64,000 bases of DNA from Thorsellia anophelis DSM 18579 (lineage in GTDB: Bacteria > Pseudomonadota > Gammaproteobacteria > Enterobacterales > Thorselliaceae), in contig NZ_FOHV01000005.1 of the NCBI RefSeq assembly GCF_900111395.1, positions 62,001-126,000 of the forward strand, given 5' to 3'. The notes below the pieces were generated by a model. That model was not told the DNA's origin, did no database searches, and saw only the letters and a list, made by a program, of their open reading frames with translations. A program made the translations under genes and the position numbers. Of this stretch, positions 1 through 10,316 are shown piece after piece. Numbering within the stretch: the first letter of the stretch is position 1; each line of letters begins with the position of its first letter.

Positions 1-212
1 CTTCTAAAGGCAATGGGCTGATAGGAAATATAAAATCACAACAAGCAAAATTATTGAACAATGTCATGTCAATTTATCAACCACAAACTGCCACAAACTG
101 ATAGTAAACTAACAAATTGATCAAAGTTTAGTCACGTAAAATTAAAATAGGTGTTTTACTGCACTAATTGTAATAAGATAGATTAATTGATAGCCAAAAA
201 CAGGATTATAAC

Positions 213-770
213 GTGAATAAAAATAGTCAAACTCCCCCTCTTTTTTACAGTTATGCTACACAGCTCAAATTGATTAAACATTCTATTGTTTTAATCACCA
301 TATTATTTGGTTTCACAAACCAATCAGTTGCCAAGACTGGCGATACTGAACAGCCTATGCATATTTCCTCTAACAGTCAATCATTAGACATTACGAATAA
401 TATCGCAACCTTCACTGACTCGGTTGTCATTACCCAAGGTTCAATTAATATTATTGCAGATAAAGTCGTTGTCACGACGCCTAATGGTGATCAAACCAAA
501 GCAGTTGTTGATGCTTATGGTTCACCTTTAAAATTTTCTCAACTACAAGATGATGGAAAACCAATTGAAGGCCATGCAAACCAAATGCGTTATGAGTTAG
601 AAATTGAAAAAATCACGCTAACTGGTAACGCTTTTATCTCACAACTAGATAGTAACGTTAAAGGTGATAAAATTGTCTATCTTGTAAAAGAACAAAAAAT
701 GGAAGCGAAAGGTGATAGAGTCATTACCATATTGAATCCTAAACAGATTCAAGAAAACGATAAACCCTAG
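213..770 (+). CDS. lptA: LptA, periplasmic LPS transport bridge protein
   Basis: LptA forms the periplasmic bridge that passes lipopolysaccharide from the inner-membrane Lpt complex to LptD. The 185-residue protein has a hydrophobic signal segment at about residues 22-40, ending near SVAK, then an OstA/LptA beta-jellyroll domain opening with HISSNSQSLDI and FTDSVVITQGSI. The length is normal for the family. The start is GTG at 213, preceded by AGGA at 202-205. It lies 73 bases before lptB, the usual partner order. No lptC reading frame lies in the 212 bases upstream, although lptC normally abuts or overlaps lptA. The call rests on family motifs plus position. Confidence 0.93.
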   Translation: MNKNSQTPPLFYSYATQLKLIKHSIVLITILFGFTNQSVAKTGDTEQPMHISSNSQSLDITNNIATFTDSVVITQGSINIIADKVVVTTPNGDQTKAVVDAYGSPLKFSQLQDDGKPIEGHANQMRYELEIEKITLTGNAFISQLDSNVKGDKIVYLVKEQKMEAKGDRVITILNPKQIQENDKP

Positions 771-843
771 CTATGTTTAGATTTCAGTAACTCAACCGTT
801 TAAAGTACATATTTGCTATCACATTATTATATATAGGACAGAA

Positions 844-1575
844 ATGGAATCATCCACACTTATTGCTGAAAACTTAGCAAAATCATATAAAAATAGACAA
901 GTTGTTAAAGATGTCAGCCTTGAAGTTAAGTCAGGTGAAATAGTGGGGTTACTTGGGCCAAACGGCGCAGGTAAAACAACAACATTCTATATGGTAGTTG
1001 GTATTGTCGCCCGTGATTCAGGTAGAATTTTAATTAATGGCAATGACATAACTCACTTACCTTTACATGAACGAGCAAGATTAGGTATTGGTTATTTGCC
1101 ACAAGAAGCATCTATTTTTAGGAGATTAAGTGTCATTAATAATCTAATGGCAGTGCTGGAACTGAGAAAAGACCTCGATCATAAACAACGCTTATTGCGT
1201 GCAGATGAACTATTAGAAGAATTTCATGTCAGCCATTTACGAAACAGTCTAGGTCAAGCACTCTCAGGTGGAGAACGCAGGCGAGTTGAAATTGCGCGTG
1301 CACTTGCTGCGAATCCTAAATTTATTTTGCTTGATGAACCATTTGCGGGTGTTGACCCTATTTCAGTAATTGATATTAAAAATATCATTGTGCATTTGAA
1401 AAAAAGTGGTTTAGGTGTACTAATAACCGATCATAATGTAAGAGAAACCTTAGATGTATGTGAGCATGCTTATATTGTGAGCCAAGGACATTTGATTGCT
1501 AAAGGGACCCCAGATGAAATCTTAGAAGATGAGGAAGTCAAACGCGTATACCTTGGTGAAGATTTTAAACTTTAG
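844..1575 (+). CDS. lptB: LptB, ATPase of the LPS export ABC transporter
   Basis: LptB is the cytoplasmic ATPase that powers lipopolysaccharide extraction by LptFG. The protein has Walker [10 protein letters not shown] at residues 38-46, a Q-loop at GYLPQEAS, the ABC signature LSGGE at 140-144 and Walker B FILLDEP at 160-166 followed by the D-loop. A switch histidine sits in LITDHNVRE. The length of 243 residues is typical. It sits between lptA and rpoN, the conserved gammaproteobacterial order, with rpoN starting 19 bases after its stop, so co-transcription is likely. Confidence 0.97.
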   Translation: MESSTLIAENLAKSYKNRQVVKDVSLEVKSGEIVGLLGPNGAGKTTTFYMVVGIVARDSGRILINGNDITHLPLHERARLGIGYLPQEASIFRRLSVINNLMAVLELRKDLDHKQRLLRADELLEEFHVSHLRNSLGQALSGGERRRVEIARALAANPKFILLDEPFAGVDPISVIDIKNIIVHLKKSGLGVLITDHNVRETLDVCEHAYIVSQGHLIAKGTPDEILEDEEVKRVYLGEDFKL

Positions 1576-1594
1576 ATTACGTTGACATTTTGAT

Positions 1595-3151
1595 ATGAAA
1601 AACACACTGCAACTTAGAACTAGTCAACAATTAGCTTTCACACCTCAGTTGCAGCAGTCATTACAATTCCTCCAGCTCTCCTCTTTAGAGTTAGAACAAA
1701 CTCTTAACGCTTTAATCATAGAAAATCCATTTTTAACCTTAGAGCATGATTCAGATAAATATTTACATGACCCAGTTGATGATGGTCCACTGACTTATGA
1801 CAGTGAAATATTACCAATCGATACGCATCTACACGAAGATGAAATAAGTAATACTTACCTAGAACCTTCTGTTTCTGAGGCGATTGAAACCCAAAATTTA
1901 GCTGAATTACCGCTAGATTCACAGTGGGAGGATCACTACCAGGATGACTTTGATGTTACTCAGCGGCATGATTTAGACTCATTAGGTGTTAAAAAAGATG
2001 AACTTATGGATGATTACTATGAAAATAAAACAACTTCTATTTCTTTAAAAGAACACTTATTAGAACAAGTTTCTGTTACTCCATTTACTCGGACAGAAGA
2101 ACTCATCGCTATATTTATCATAGATGCCATAGATGAAAATGGGTATTTAACGCAAAGCCGTGAAGACATCATATCGGCATTAAAGGTGGTTATGCCCGCT
2201 TATGATTTTGAATCTGACTACAAAAGTGTGTTATCCCGTATACAATTATTTGACCCAATTAGCCTTGCAACCTACTCTTTACAAGAACGATTATTAATTC
2301 AACTTAATGCGCAATCTAATAATGAAGTTGTCGAACTTGCCAAGATACTTTTGAAAGACAAATCTGAGCTCCTAGAAAAACGAGATTTTAGAACGATTAT
2401 TAAATCTCTTCGTATCAGTGAAGTACAATTGCAATCTGCACTCTCTCTTTTAGCGACTTTAGATCCTTTCCCTGCTAAAGACTTTTATGACTCAGAAAAT
2501 TTAGCTATTACGCCAGATATTGTTGTCCTAAAAACAAATAATGAATGGCAAATACAATTAAATAATAGTCTCTTTCCCAAAATTGTACTTGATACGGAAT
2601 ATGTAAAAATGTTACAAAGGGAGAAAAAAAACAGTGCAAAACGAGATAATGTACAAAAGAATGCAATTGAATATTTGCAACAAGCTTATCAAAGTGCTAA
2701 AACAGTATTATTAAGTCTAGAGGGACGTTATAAAACTTTACTCTTAGTCGCGAATCAAATTGTTGCAAATCAAATAGAGTTTTTTGAAAAAGGTGAAAGC
2801 TTTTTAAAACCGATGGTTTTAGCAGATATTGCTAGTATACTAGAAATGTCAGAATCGACTATTTCAAGAGCATGCCAAAATAAATATTTAATTTGTGCTA
2901 GAGGTACGTTCGAGTTGAAGTATTTTTTCTCTAGTCATGTAACAAACGAACAAGGTGAAGAAATTTCATCTAGCGTGATAAAATCATATTTAAAACAATG
3001 GATAGAATCCGAAAATACAACAAAACCCTTTAGTGATAGTAAACTTGAGACAAAACTTAAAGAATTAGGGTATGACGTTGCAAGAAGGACAGTTGCAAAG
3101 TATCGTGAGCAGTTAGGTTTTCCTGCATCGAATTTAAGGAAAACATTATAA
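1595..3151 (+). CDS. rpoN: RNA polymerase sigma-54 factor
   Basis: Sigma-54 directs RNA polymerase to -24/-12 promoters and needs AAA+ activators. Region I is seen at residues 1-50, glutamine- and leucine-rich with repeated LQQSLQFLQL-type segments, followed by an acidic region II to about residue 140. The core-binding domain follows. A helix-turn-helix lies near IASILEMSESTISRAC, and the RpoN box ARRTVAKYRE sits close to the C-terminus. The length of 518 residues is usual. It lies between lptB and hpf as in most gammaproteobacteria. Confidence 0.97.
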   Translation: MKNTLQLRTSQQLAFTPQLQQSLQFLQLSSLELEQTLNALIIENPFLTLEHDSDKYLHDPVDDGPLTYDSEILPIDTHLHEDEISNTYLEPSVSEAIETQNLAELPLDSQWEDHYQDDFDVTQRHDLDSLGVKKDELMDDYYENKTTSISLKEHLLEQVSVTPFTRTEELIAIFIIDAIDENGYLTQSREDIISALKVVMPAYDFESDYKSVLSRIQLFDPISLATYSLQERLLIQLNAQSNNEVVELAKILLKDKSELLEKRDFRTIIKSLRISEVQLQSALSLLATLDPFPAKDFYDSENLAITPDIVVLKTNNEWQIQLNNSLFPKIVLDTEYVKMLQREKKNSAKRDNVQKNAIEYLQQAYQSAKTVLLSLEGRYKTLLLVANQIVANQIEFFEKGESFLKPMVLADIASILEMSESTISRACQNKYLICARGTFELKYFFSSHVTNEQGEEISSSVIKSYLKQWIESENTTKPFSDSKLETKLKELGYDVARRTVAKYREQLGFPASNLRKTL

Positions 3152-3214
3152 CTGCCGATATTAAAGTAAACTTAGTGAGATTTTTATCAACCATGTTAAT
3201 CAAAGGAGAGTTAT

Positions 3215-3505
3215 ATGCAAATTTCTATTGTTGGTCACCATATTGAAATTACACCCGCTATTAATGAATTTGTCGATACAAAATTCACAAAATTGACTCA
3301 ATATTTCGACAGAATCAATCAAGCACAAATTGTTTTACACATAGAAGGGGTCAAAAAAATAGCTGAGACTACGCTTTTTGTAAATGGTGGTGAAATCCAT
3401 GCTAAAGCAGAACATGATTCAGATATGTATGCCGCGATGGATCTACTCTTAGATAAATTAGCAAGGCAACTAACAAAACATAAAGAAAAAATGCGCAACC
3501 ATTAA
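3215..3505 (+). CDS. hpf: Short-form ribosome hibernation promoting factor
   Basis: HPF binds the decoding centre of idle 30S subunits and promotes 100S ribosome dimers in stationary phase. At 96 residues this is the short form, with the S30AE/YfiA fold. Visible motifs are the N-terminal MQISIVGHHIEITPAI and the basic C-terminal helix DKLARQLTKHKEKMR. A good ribosome-binding site (AAAGGAGAG) precedes the ATG. It follows rpoN by 63 bases, as expected for the rpoN cluster. In most relatives ptsN comes next, but here it does not. Confidence 0.94.
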   Translation: MQISIVGHHIEITPAINEFVDTKFTKLTQYFDRINQAQIVLHIEGVKKIAETTLFVNGGEIHAKAEHDSDMYAAMDLLLDKLARQLTKHKEKMRNH

Positions 3506-3517
3506 TCATCTGAAAAT

Positions 3518-3551
3518 CCCCTACAATGAGTTTTAACACTTTTTGTAGGGG
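3518..3551 (+). terminator. Hairpin after hpf
   Basis: A perfect 9-bp inverted repeat, CCCCTACAA at 3518-3526 and TTGTAGGGG at 3543-3551, lies just after the hpf stop. No T-run follows on the plus strand, so it may act as a 3'-end stabilising or processing structure rather than a classical terminator. The rest of the gap up to rapZ is AT-rich and holds no gene. Confidence 0.5.
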
Positions 3552-3670
3552 AAAACCAAAATGAATAAATTTTAATTGTTCAATAACTCATTATTTCTAA
3601 ATAATTATCACCTAGCAATAAGATTAAAAGCACTAACAGAATCAGAAGAAATTAAAATAAGGCGGCTTGT

Positions 3671-4522
3671 ATGATTTTAATGATTGTCAGCGGACGCTCA
3701 GGCTCAGGTAAATCTGTTGCTTTGCGTGCACTAGAAGATATGGGGTTTTACTGTGTTGACAATATTCCCGTTGTACTACTTCCCTCTTTAGCTGATGAAC
3801 TTTCGAAACAAGTCAGTTCTGCTGCAATTAGTATTGATGTTCGTAACATGCCTCAAGACCCTGAAGTATTTGAATCTGTCATGAAGCAGTTACCTGAAAA
3901 ATGCATTCCTCAATTACTCTTTTTAGATGCAGATCGTAATACTCTTATCCGCCGTTATAGTGATACCCGCCGCCTTCATCCGCTTTCTGTACATAATTTA
4001 TCATTAGAAAGTGCAATTGAAAAGGAAGGCGAATTATTAGAACCCCTCAGATCCCAAGCTGACTTGTTAATAGATACCTCTGAAATGTCAGTTCATGAAC
4101 TAGCTGAGATGTTAAGGGCCCGTCTACTTGGTAAACGTGAACGAGAATTAACTATCGTATTTGAATCTTTCGGGTTTAAACATGGCCTACCAATTGATGC
4201 TGACTATGTTTTTGATGTACGCTTTTTACCAAATCCTCACTGGGATCCAAAGTTAAGGCCTATGACAGGTCTTGATAAACCTGTTGCCGCTTTTTTAGGG
4301 CGCCACACTGAAGTGCATAATTTTATTTATCAAACTAGAAGCTATTTAGAACAATGGCTTCCTATGCTAGAGACTAATAATAGAAGTTATTTGACCATCG
4401 CTGTAGGATGTACTGGTGGGAAACACCGTTCTGTGTATGTAGCAGAGCAACTTGCAGATTATTTTCGTTCTCGCGGAAAGAATGTACAGTCTAGGCATCG
4501 AACATTAGAAAAAAAGAAATAA
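3671..4522 (+). CDS. rapZ: RapZ, RNase adapter and nucleotide-binding protein
   Basis: RapZ delivers the small RNA GlmZ to RNase E and so controls glucosamine-6-phosphate synthase. The 283-residue protein has an N-terminal P-loop GRSGSGKS at about residues 8-15. The C-terminal domain contains [20 protein letters not shown] and a final RHR, which are family hallmarks. The length equals the E. coli protein. It lies downstream of hpf, but the usual flanking PTS genes ptsN and ptsO are both absent here. The next gene is aer. Confidence 0.96.
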   Translation: MILMIVSGRSGSGKSVALRALEDMGFYCVDNIPVVLLPSLADELSKQVSSAAISIDVRNMPQDPEVFESVMKQLPEKCIPQLLFLDADRNTLIRRYSDTRRLHPLSVHNLSLESAIEKEGELLEPLRSQADLLIDTSEMSVHELAEMLRARLLGKRERELTIVFESFGFKHGLPIDADYVFDVRFLPNPHWDPKLRPMTGLDKPVAAFLGRHTEVHNFIYQTRSYLEQWLPMLETNNRSYLTIAVGCTGGKHRSVYVAEQLADYFRSRGKNVQSRHRTLEKKK

Positions 4523-4558
4523 TAATATACTTTATATTTAGTCCACTAAGGAGATTTC

Positions 4559-6103
4559 ATGCGCAACAATCAACCAGTAACTCAAAAAGAGTTCGAACTG
4601 GATTCCAAAACAACATTAACTTCGACAACAGACTTAGACAGCTACATCAATTATGCTAATGAAGCATTCACAAAAGTAAGTGGTTTCACTTACGATGAAT
4701 TACATGGTCAACCTCATAACATTGTTCGCCATCCAGATATGCCTAAAGAAGCATTTGAAGATATGTGGCGTACTATTAAAGGTGGGGAGCCTTGGAGTGC
4801 TGCTGTTAAAAATAGACGCCGCAATGGTGACCATTATTGGGTTACTGCTAATGCCATGCCGGTTATCAAAAATAATCAGCACATAGGGTACATGTCAATT
4901 AGAACTAAACCAAGCCGCAGTCAAATTCAAGAAGCTGAAGCACTGTATAAGGCTATGAATGAAAAAAAATCAAATTTTAAATTGTATAAAGGTGTGCTTA
5001 TCCGAAAAGGTTTATTATCAATTTTTAATTTTAATAAAACCATGTCGTTTAGGCTAAGAGCATTTCTTCCACCTATTTTTTTAACTTTTGCAATGTTACT
5101 TACAGCTTGGTTAGTCGCGATTGATATGACCAAATTTTTAATATTAGGGTCAGCAACTGTAATTTTTAATCTAATCTTGATTCTTTGGATTGAATCACAA
5201 CTTATCAAACCTGTTTTAAAAATGAAAAATTATGCGATTGGCGTAGCAAGTGGTAAAGAGTTTGGCTCTGTCACGATAAATAAAGCTGATGAAATCGGCA
5301 TGACGATAAGAAGTATCAGCCAAATTGGATTAAAATTCAAATGGGTTATCGATGATTTAACGGAAGAAGCCGCAAGTGTTCAAACTGCAGGTAATATGAT
5401 AGTTGATGAAATGAATGCACTTATTGTACAAATAGATAGGGCAACAGAAAATGTTAATTCTACAGCCTCCGCTATGGCGCAAATTACATCAAATGTTAAG
5501 AATACATCTGACGCTGCTAAACAAGCTAGTGAATTTGCTGAAGTTGCAAACTCTTCGGCTATAAAAGGTGGACAGGCTATGAAACAAATCATAGATACTA
5601 TGCACGATATTAGTGACAGCTCACAAAAGATCGGTGACATAATCAGCATAATTGATGGCATTGCTTTTCAAACCAATATCTTAGCTTTAAATGCAGCAGT
5701 TGAAGCAGCTAGAGCGGGTGAACAGGGTCGAGGATTTGCAGTTGTTGCAGGGGAAGTTCGTTCACTAGCACAAAGAAGTGCCCAAGCAGCCAATGAAATT
5801 AAAGGTCTCATCGAAAAAAGTATTACAACTGTTAACGCTGGTTCTACACTAGTAGAACATGCTGATAAAGAAATTAATGAAATTGTGCAGCAAGTTCAAC
5901 GCGTCAACGAAATGATTAACGACATTAGTACAGCTACTCATGAACAAACCCAAGGCATTGTACAGGTTGACTTAGCAATTGATGATCTAGATAAAATCAT
6001 TCGTGAAAATGCTAATTTAACGCAACAAACGATGGATGTGACTAAAACCTTACAAGCTAAAACACAAGATTTAGTCAATGCAACCACAGCATTTGATTCC
6101 TAA
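4559..6103 (+). CDS. aer: Aer-type aerotaxis/redox chemoreceptor
   Basis: This is a PAS-FAD receptor that reports redox state to the chemotaxis kinase. An N-terminal PAS domain spans about residues 20-115. It carries R57-H58-P59-D60 (VRHPDMP), the positions known to bind FAD in E. coli Aer with the same numbering. Two hydrophobic segments at about 165-215 form the membrane anchor with almost no periplasmic loop. A HAMP region and a methyl-accepting signalling domain follow, with the hairpin tip [36 protein letters not shown] written here in two parts: [19 protein letters not shown], then [17 protein letters not shown]. The length of 514 residues matches Aer. It implies a motile, or formerly motile, organism. 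Confidence 0.93.
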   Translation: MRNNQPVTQKEFELDSKTTLTSTTDLDSYINYANEAFTKVSGFTYDELHGQPHNIVRHPDMPKEAFEDMWRTIKGGEPWSAAVKNRRRNGDHYWVTANAMPVIKNNQHIGYMSIRTKPSRSQIQEAEALYKAMNEKKSNFKLYKGVLIRKGLLSIFNFNKTMSFRLRAFLPPIFLTFAMLLTAWLVAIDMTKFLILGSATVIFNLILILWIESQLIKPVLKMKNYAIGVASGKEFGSVTINKADEIGMTIRSISQIGLKFKWVIDDLTEEAASVQTAGNMIVDEMNALIVQIDRATENVNSTASAMAQITSNVKNTSDAAKQASEFAEVANSSAIKGGQAMKQIIDTMHDISDSSQKIGDIISIIDGIAFQTNILALNAAVEAARAGEQGRGFAVVAGEVRSLAQRSAQAANEIKGLIEKSITTVNAGSTLVEHADKEINEIVQQVQRVNEMINDISTATHEQTQGIVQVDLAIDDLDKIIRENANLTQQTMDVTKTLQAKTQDLVNATTAFDS

Positions 6104-6114
6104 TATCCGTGTAG

Positions 6115-6148
6115 ATCTCTATTGCATCTATCAAAATGCAATAGAGAT
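6115..6148. terminator. Hairpin between convergent aer and xseA
   Basis: A perfect 13-bp inverted repeat, ATCTCTATTGCAT at 6115-6127 and ATGCAATAGAGAT at 6136-6148, with an 8-base loop, lies between two convergent genes. The U-tract is poor on both strands, but the position suggests a shared transcription end. Confidence 0.55.
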
Positions 6149-6241
6149 ATCGGATCAATCAAGTGTTATAAGTAAACTCTTTAAGAATATGGCTACATCC
6201 CTTGTTTATACACGCCCCTGATGGTTTAATTAATACTAAGC

Positions 6242-7930
6242 CTACAAGTCATCTACTCTTAACACTTGGCTTGTAATTTTTCCGTCGCTGACTCTAGTCT
6301 GAATAATGTCACCTTGCAACACTTGCTGTTTACTCTTGATTCTTTCTTGCTTATTTGTCAATGCAACAGCAAATCCCCTCTCTAAGCTTTTGAGTGGGCT
6401 TAAAGCATCAAGCTGACCTACACAAGCGCGCATCTCTAATTTTGAGGTTTCTATTCTAACTTTAATAGATTGATTCTTTCTATTAGATAAAGCAAGTAAC
6501 TGCTGATAATGTGATTGAATACTTGCTTGCGGGGAAAATTGATATAACTTTTGATTCAACAATCCAAGTTTTGAATAATTCGGTTGCACTAAATTCACAT
6601 TATTAAACTTTTGGATGATATTTGATAACTGCCCTTGTTTATATGAGATTATTTGGTTTTGAGTAGGGTACAAAGCTTTATCAATATTTGAAAGTCTAAA
6701 TTGATTAGACTTAATTTTATCATTCATCAATCTAGTCAATTTTGACATAGCTGTAGTAATTGATGTTTCAATAGGTCTAAATTTTAAAATAGGGTTAAGA
6801 AACTCAAGGCGTTTTGTTACCTTCGCTAAACGATCTACGCTGATAGTATAGGGATTATGAGATTTTAATTTCTCAGCCTGTAATGCTAATTGTTTAACTT
6901 GTTTTGCAATAGCATTAGTCTGGAGCTGACCTAGCTTAGAAATTAATTCATTCAATTTCAGCAATTTTCTTGCTATTTGTAATTCAGGGTGCTGTAAATT
7001 CAATCGATGATTAAGTTTGGCATAATTTTGATTCTGCACAGAAAGATAGTAATCCATTGAAAATTCTAACCGTTGTTCTAATTTACGACAACTTTCTAGC
7101 ATTTCTTGCTGATTACGACTCACTAATTCAGCAGCAGCAGAAGGAGTAGGAGCCCGTACATCAGCAACAAAATCAGCAATCGTTACATCAGTTTCATGCC
7201 CTACGCCACTTATAATAGGTATTTTGCTGGCGAATATAGCCCTTGCAAGCGCTTCATTATTAAAACACCATAGATCTTCTAATGATCCGCCCCCCCTTGC
7301 CAATATCAATACGTCACATTCCATCCGTTTATTAGCTATCTCTATCATTTGGATAAGTTGCTTAACAGCAGGCTCACCTTGCACTTGACTTGGGTAAATA
7401 ATTACAGGAAGTTGTGGATCTCGCCTTTTCAAGACTTGTAAAATATCTTGTAAGGCTGCGCCAGTTGGGGATGTGATTATCCCTAATTTTTTAGCAGGCT
7501 TTGGTAATATTTTTTTTAAATGATTGGCAAATAAGCCCTCTTCAGCAAGTTTAGCTTTAAGCGCATCAAATTGCTGCTGCAATAGCCCCTCTCCTGCAGG
7601 CTTAATTTTTTCAACAATAATTTGATAATCACCTCGAGGCTCATACAAAGTGACTGTCGCACGTACCATCACCTGCATTCCATTTTGCGGGGAAAAATTG
7701 ACTAGCCGATTGTTCCCTCGAAACATAGCAGCCTTAACTTGAGCAGTGTTATCTTTTAGAGTAAAGTACCAATGACCAGAGCTTGGTGCAGAAAAATTTG
7801 AAATTTCACCAACTATTAAAACACGTGTTGCGGTTTGTTCTAATGCTAACCGTACAGTTTGATTAAGTTTACTAACTGTATACACTGTCTCATTTGTAGG
7901 CTGTATTGTTTGCGTTTGCATCAATGTCAT
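6242..7930 (-). CDS. xseA: Exodeoxyribonuclease VII large subunit
   Basis: XseA with XseB degrades single-stranded DNA into acid-soluble oligonucleotides. The N-terminal OB-fold runs over residues 15-115, with [20 protein letters not shown]. The catalytic domain contains [23 protein letters not shown] and [10 protein letters not shown]. At 562 residues it is about 100 longer than E. coli XseA. The extra length lies in the helical, lysine- and asparagine-rich region after about residue 290, which is a coiled coil in this family. The start could also be Met4, which has a better-spaced GGGATGA upstream. It is the last gene of the pyrC-solA-xseA run. Confidence 0.93.
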   Translation of the reverse strand: MTLMQTQTIQPTNETVYTVSKLNQTVRLALEQTATRVLIVGEISNFSAPSSGHWYFTLKDNTAQVKAAMFRGNNRLVNFSPQNGMQVMVRATVTLYEPRGDYQIIVEKIKPAGEGLLQQQFDALKAKLAEEGLFANHLKKILPKPAKKLGIITSPTGAALQDILQVLKRRDPQLPVIIYPSQVQGEPAVKQLIQMIEIANKRMECDVLILARGGGSLEDLWCFNNEALARAIFASKIPIISGVGHETDVTIADFVADVRAPTPSAAAELVSRNQQEMLESCRKLEQRLEFSMDYYLSVQNQNYAKLNHRLNLQHPELQIARKLLKLNELISKLGQLQTNAIAKQVKQLALQAEKLKSHNPYTISVDRLAKVTKRLEFLNPILKFRPIETSITTAMSKLTRLMNDKIKSNQFRLSNIDKALYPTQNQIISYKQGQLSNIIQKFNNVNLVQPNYSKLGLLNQKLYQFSPQASIQSHYQQLLALSNRKNQSIKVRIETSKLEMRACVGQLDALSPLKSLERGFAVALTNKQERIKSKQQVLQGDIIQTRVSDGKITSQVLRVDDL

Positions 7931-7950
7931 CCCATTGTAGGCTAAAAATA

Positions 7951-9087
7951 TTAACTGCTCTTAGATTGATTAAAACGATTTAATTTAAAAGGACTCAGAT
8001 CAAATTCGCAGTCATCACCTTTAGCAAAATCTGAAATAATTTCACCTAAAACTGAAGCAAATTTATAGCCGTGGCCACTTAATCCGCTGACAACATAAAT
8101 ATTTTCGTCAATTGTATCAATGATAAAATCTTCATCTGCCGTCATATCATAGGTGCACGAAGCCCCATAAAGACATCCACCTACACCAGGTAAATAATGC
8201 TTAAGAAAATCTAATAAGGCTCTACCATCTGTAGGATGCCTACCAAATGGTAATCGTTCTTCTTTTTTTTCAATTGGTTGCCAGTCTAAGTGCTTACCTA
8301 GCTTTAATTCATCATTAACAGCAGGGAACCCATAAAAACCTTCACCCTGTTCATTTTCAATCACAAACGCAGGAAATTTATTATTTTGACTAAAACGACC
8401 ATCAGCTTGATGCCAAGCAAACACCCTTCTTATAGGCGTTATTGGAATATCAGGTAACAATTTTTTAACCCAAGTACCAGCGCACACTGCGACTTTTTTA
8501 CTATAATAAGTACCATCTTGTGTAATGACTTCAATTCCTTGCCCTTTCCTATTAATAGCTGTTACTTCACAGTTAAAGAGCTGAGCACAACCTAGCTCAT
8601 TTGCTAGTTTAATATAACTTTTAATCGCATTCTCACAGTATAATATACCTGCATTTGGCTCATAAACAGTTATATAGCTGTCTGGCAAGTTAATTTCAGG
8701 CCATCGAACTTTGGCCTCTTTTCCTGAAGTAATATCGACATTAAGATTATACTGTTTTGCACTTTGTATAGCTTGTTGTATAAATTCTGAATGCTCTGGT
8801 GCTGCGTTTAGTACACCTGTCTTTTCAAAAATAGGGGATTCACTTTGCAAATGGAGGTCTGACCAGAGTGACTGAGCTTTAAGCAATAACGGCACATAAT
8901 TCTCACCTTCGCCATACGCATGCCGGATAATTCGTGTTTGCCCATGATGCGATCCATCAGTATGAGGAGGGAAATGGCTATCAATCATCAATACATTCAT
9001 GCCCGCTTTCTTGCTATAATATCCAGCCGCAGCACCTACGGAACCACTACCAATTATAATTAAATCATATTCTGCTTGTGATGTCAT
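7951..9087 (-). CDS. solA: SolA-like FAD-dependent N-methyl amino acid oxidase
   Basis: This is a monomeric sarcosine oxidase family flavoenzyme, most like N-methyl-L-tryptophan oxidase. The N-terminus has the dinucleotide-binding motif [14 protein letters not shown], then [20 protein letters not shown]. The C-terminal part has the FAD-attachment region [15 protein letters not shown], with the cysteine expected to hold FAD covalently. The open frame extends 11 codons further upstream (to 9120) without a Shine-Dalgarno. I chose the Met at 9087 because a GGGG-rich site precedes it and it nearly matches the E. coli start. It lies 63 bases after pyrC and 20 bases before xseA. Substrate specificity is inferred. 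Confidence 0.88.
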   Translation of the reverse strand: MTSQAEYDLIIIGSGSVGAAAGYYSKKAGMNVLMIDSHFPPHTDGSHHGQTRIIRHAYGEGENYVPLLLKAQSLWSDLHLQSESPIFEKTGVLNAAPEHSEFIQQAIQSAKQYNLNVDITSGKEAKVRWPEINLPDSYITVYEPNAGILYCENAIKSYIKLANELGCAQLFNCEVTAINRKGQGIEVITQDGTYYSKKVAVCAGTWVKKLLPDIPITPIRRVFAWHQADGRFSQNNKFPAFVIENEQGEGFYGFPAVNDELKLGKHLDWQPIEKKEERLPFGRHPTDGRALLDFLKHYLPGVGGCLYGASCTYDMTADEDFIIDTIDENIYVVSGLSGHGYKFASVLGEIISDFAKGDDCEFDLSPFKLNRFNQSKSS

Positions 9088-9150
9088 ACTCTGCCCCACA
9101 TTCATATTTAACAATGACATTAAAAAAATAAATTGTTAATCTGCATTAAA

Positions 9151-10206
9151 TTAACTCTTTATTACTTGCCAAGCTAACGTTTCACCAGCCATGAAAGGTA
9201 CGATTTGATTATCCCCTACTTCAATAACGCTTGGTTGAATAGAATCTTGCTTTTCAAGAGTGATAATTTCTTCATTCACTGGTAAACCATAAAAATTAGC
9301 GCCATTAATTGAAGCAAATTGTTCAAAGTATTCAAGTGCATTCATCTGTTCAAATACTTCAGCATATATAGCTAAAGCATTAAGTGCATTAAATGCACCA
9401 GCGCACCCACATGCATGCTCTTTTAAGTGTTTAAAATGCGGTGCAGAGTCAGTACCCAAAAATATTCTTGGATGTCCTGTTGCAATCGCTTGACGTAATG
9501 CATTTTGATGGATATTACGTTTTAAAATAGGTAAACAGTATAAATGCGGTTTTATACCACCTACTAGCATATCATTTCGATTTAAGAGAAGGTGCTGTGG
9601 TGTGATGGTTGCACCTATAAAAAGATCACCCTCAAGAATGTATTGAGCTGCTTCTTTAGTTGTAATATGTTCAAGAACAAGTTTTAATTCTGGAAAGTCA
9701 GCTCGAATTTTAGTTAATGTTCGATCAATAAACACAGCCTCTCTATCAAAAATATCAATCTCTTTATCTGTTACTTCTCCGTGTATTAAAAGCGGCATTC
9801 CAATCTTTTGCATGCATTCAAATAAAGGATACGCTTCACGTAAATCTTCAATGCCATGGCTTGAATTAGTAGTGGCATGTGCTGGATATAATTTTGCGGC
9901 AACAAATAATTTTTGAGAGAAACCCTGTTCTAAAATTTGAGGAGTCACATTTTTTGATAGATAGCATGTCATCAAAGGGGTAAAAGTATGCCCATTTGGA
10001 ATTGCTGTGATAATTTTTTTTCGATATTCAATTGCTTGATCTAATGTTGTTATTGGCTGTGCTAGGTTTGGCATAATAATTGCCCTAGCATAATGGGCTG
10101 TTGTAAAAGGCAATACAGTTTTAAGCACCTCACCATCCCTAACGTGTAAATGCCAATCATCTGGACGCTTAATTTTAATCTGTTTTATCGCAATTTGGTT
10201 TTGCAT
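9151..10206 (-). CDS. pyrC: Dihydroorotase
   Basis: PyrC cyclises carbamoyl aspartate to dihydroorotate in pyrimidine synthesis. The zinc-site motif HLHVRDG occurs at residues 19-25, and the bridging lysine lies in [10 protein letters not shown]. Further metal-site residues are in LIHGEV, LEHITT and GTDSAPH. The length of 351 residues is that of the class II bacterial enzyme. It follows rne on the same strand but is separated from it by a strong hairpin, so it probably heads its own transcript with solA and xseA. Confidence 0.96.
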   Translation of the reverse strand: MQNQIAIKQIKIKRPDDWHLHVRDGEVLKTVLPFTTAHYARAIIMPNLAQPITTLDQAIEYRKKIITAIPNGHTFTPLMTCYLSKNVTPQILEQGFSQKLFVAAKLYPAHATTNSSHGIEDLREAYPLFECMQKIGMPLLIHGEVTDKEIDIFDREAVFIDRTLTKIRADFPELKLVLEHITTKEAAQYILEGDLFIGATITPQHLLLNRNDMLVGGIKPHLYCLPILKRNIHQNALRQAIATGHPRIFLGTDSAPHFKHLKEHACGCAGAFNALNALAIYAEVFEQMNALEYFEQFASINGANFYGLPVNEEIITLEKQDSIQPSVIEVGDNQIVPFMAGETLAWQVIKS

Positions 10207-10262
10207 AATTACCTCTAATATTTTTATTGCCAGTAAGTTATTTTTTGGTGGTATTACTATGC

Positions 10263-10290
10263 AAATACGCCTGCATATGCAGGCGTATTT
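10263..10290. terminator. Palindromic hairpin between rne and pyrC
   Basis: A perfect palindrome of 28 bases with arms AAATACGCCTGCAT and ATGCAGGCGTATTT lies downstream of the rne stop and upstream of pyrC. It should end rne transcripts, or form a cruciform. The U-tract is only what the arm itself provides. Confidence 0.65.
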
Positions 10291-10316
10291 ATCACGTATT
10301 TAAACAACATATAATG

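Noticed and set aside
1-21. Possible C-terminal tail (LLKAMG stop) of an upstream gene in frame 1
   Set aside because: Six codons cannot be assigned to any family, and chance open frames of this size are everywhere.
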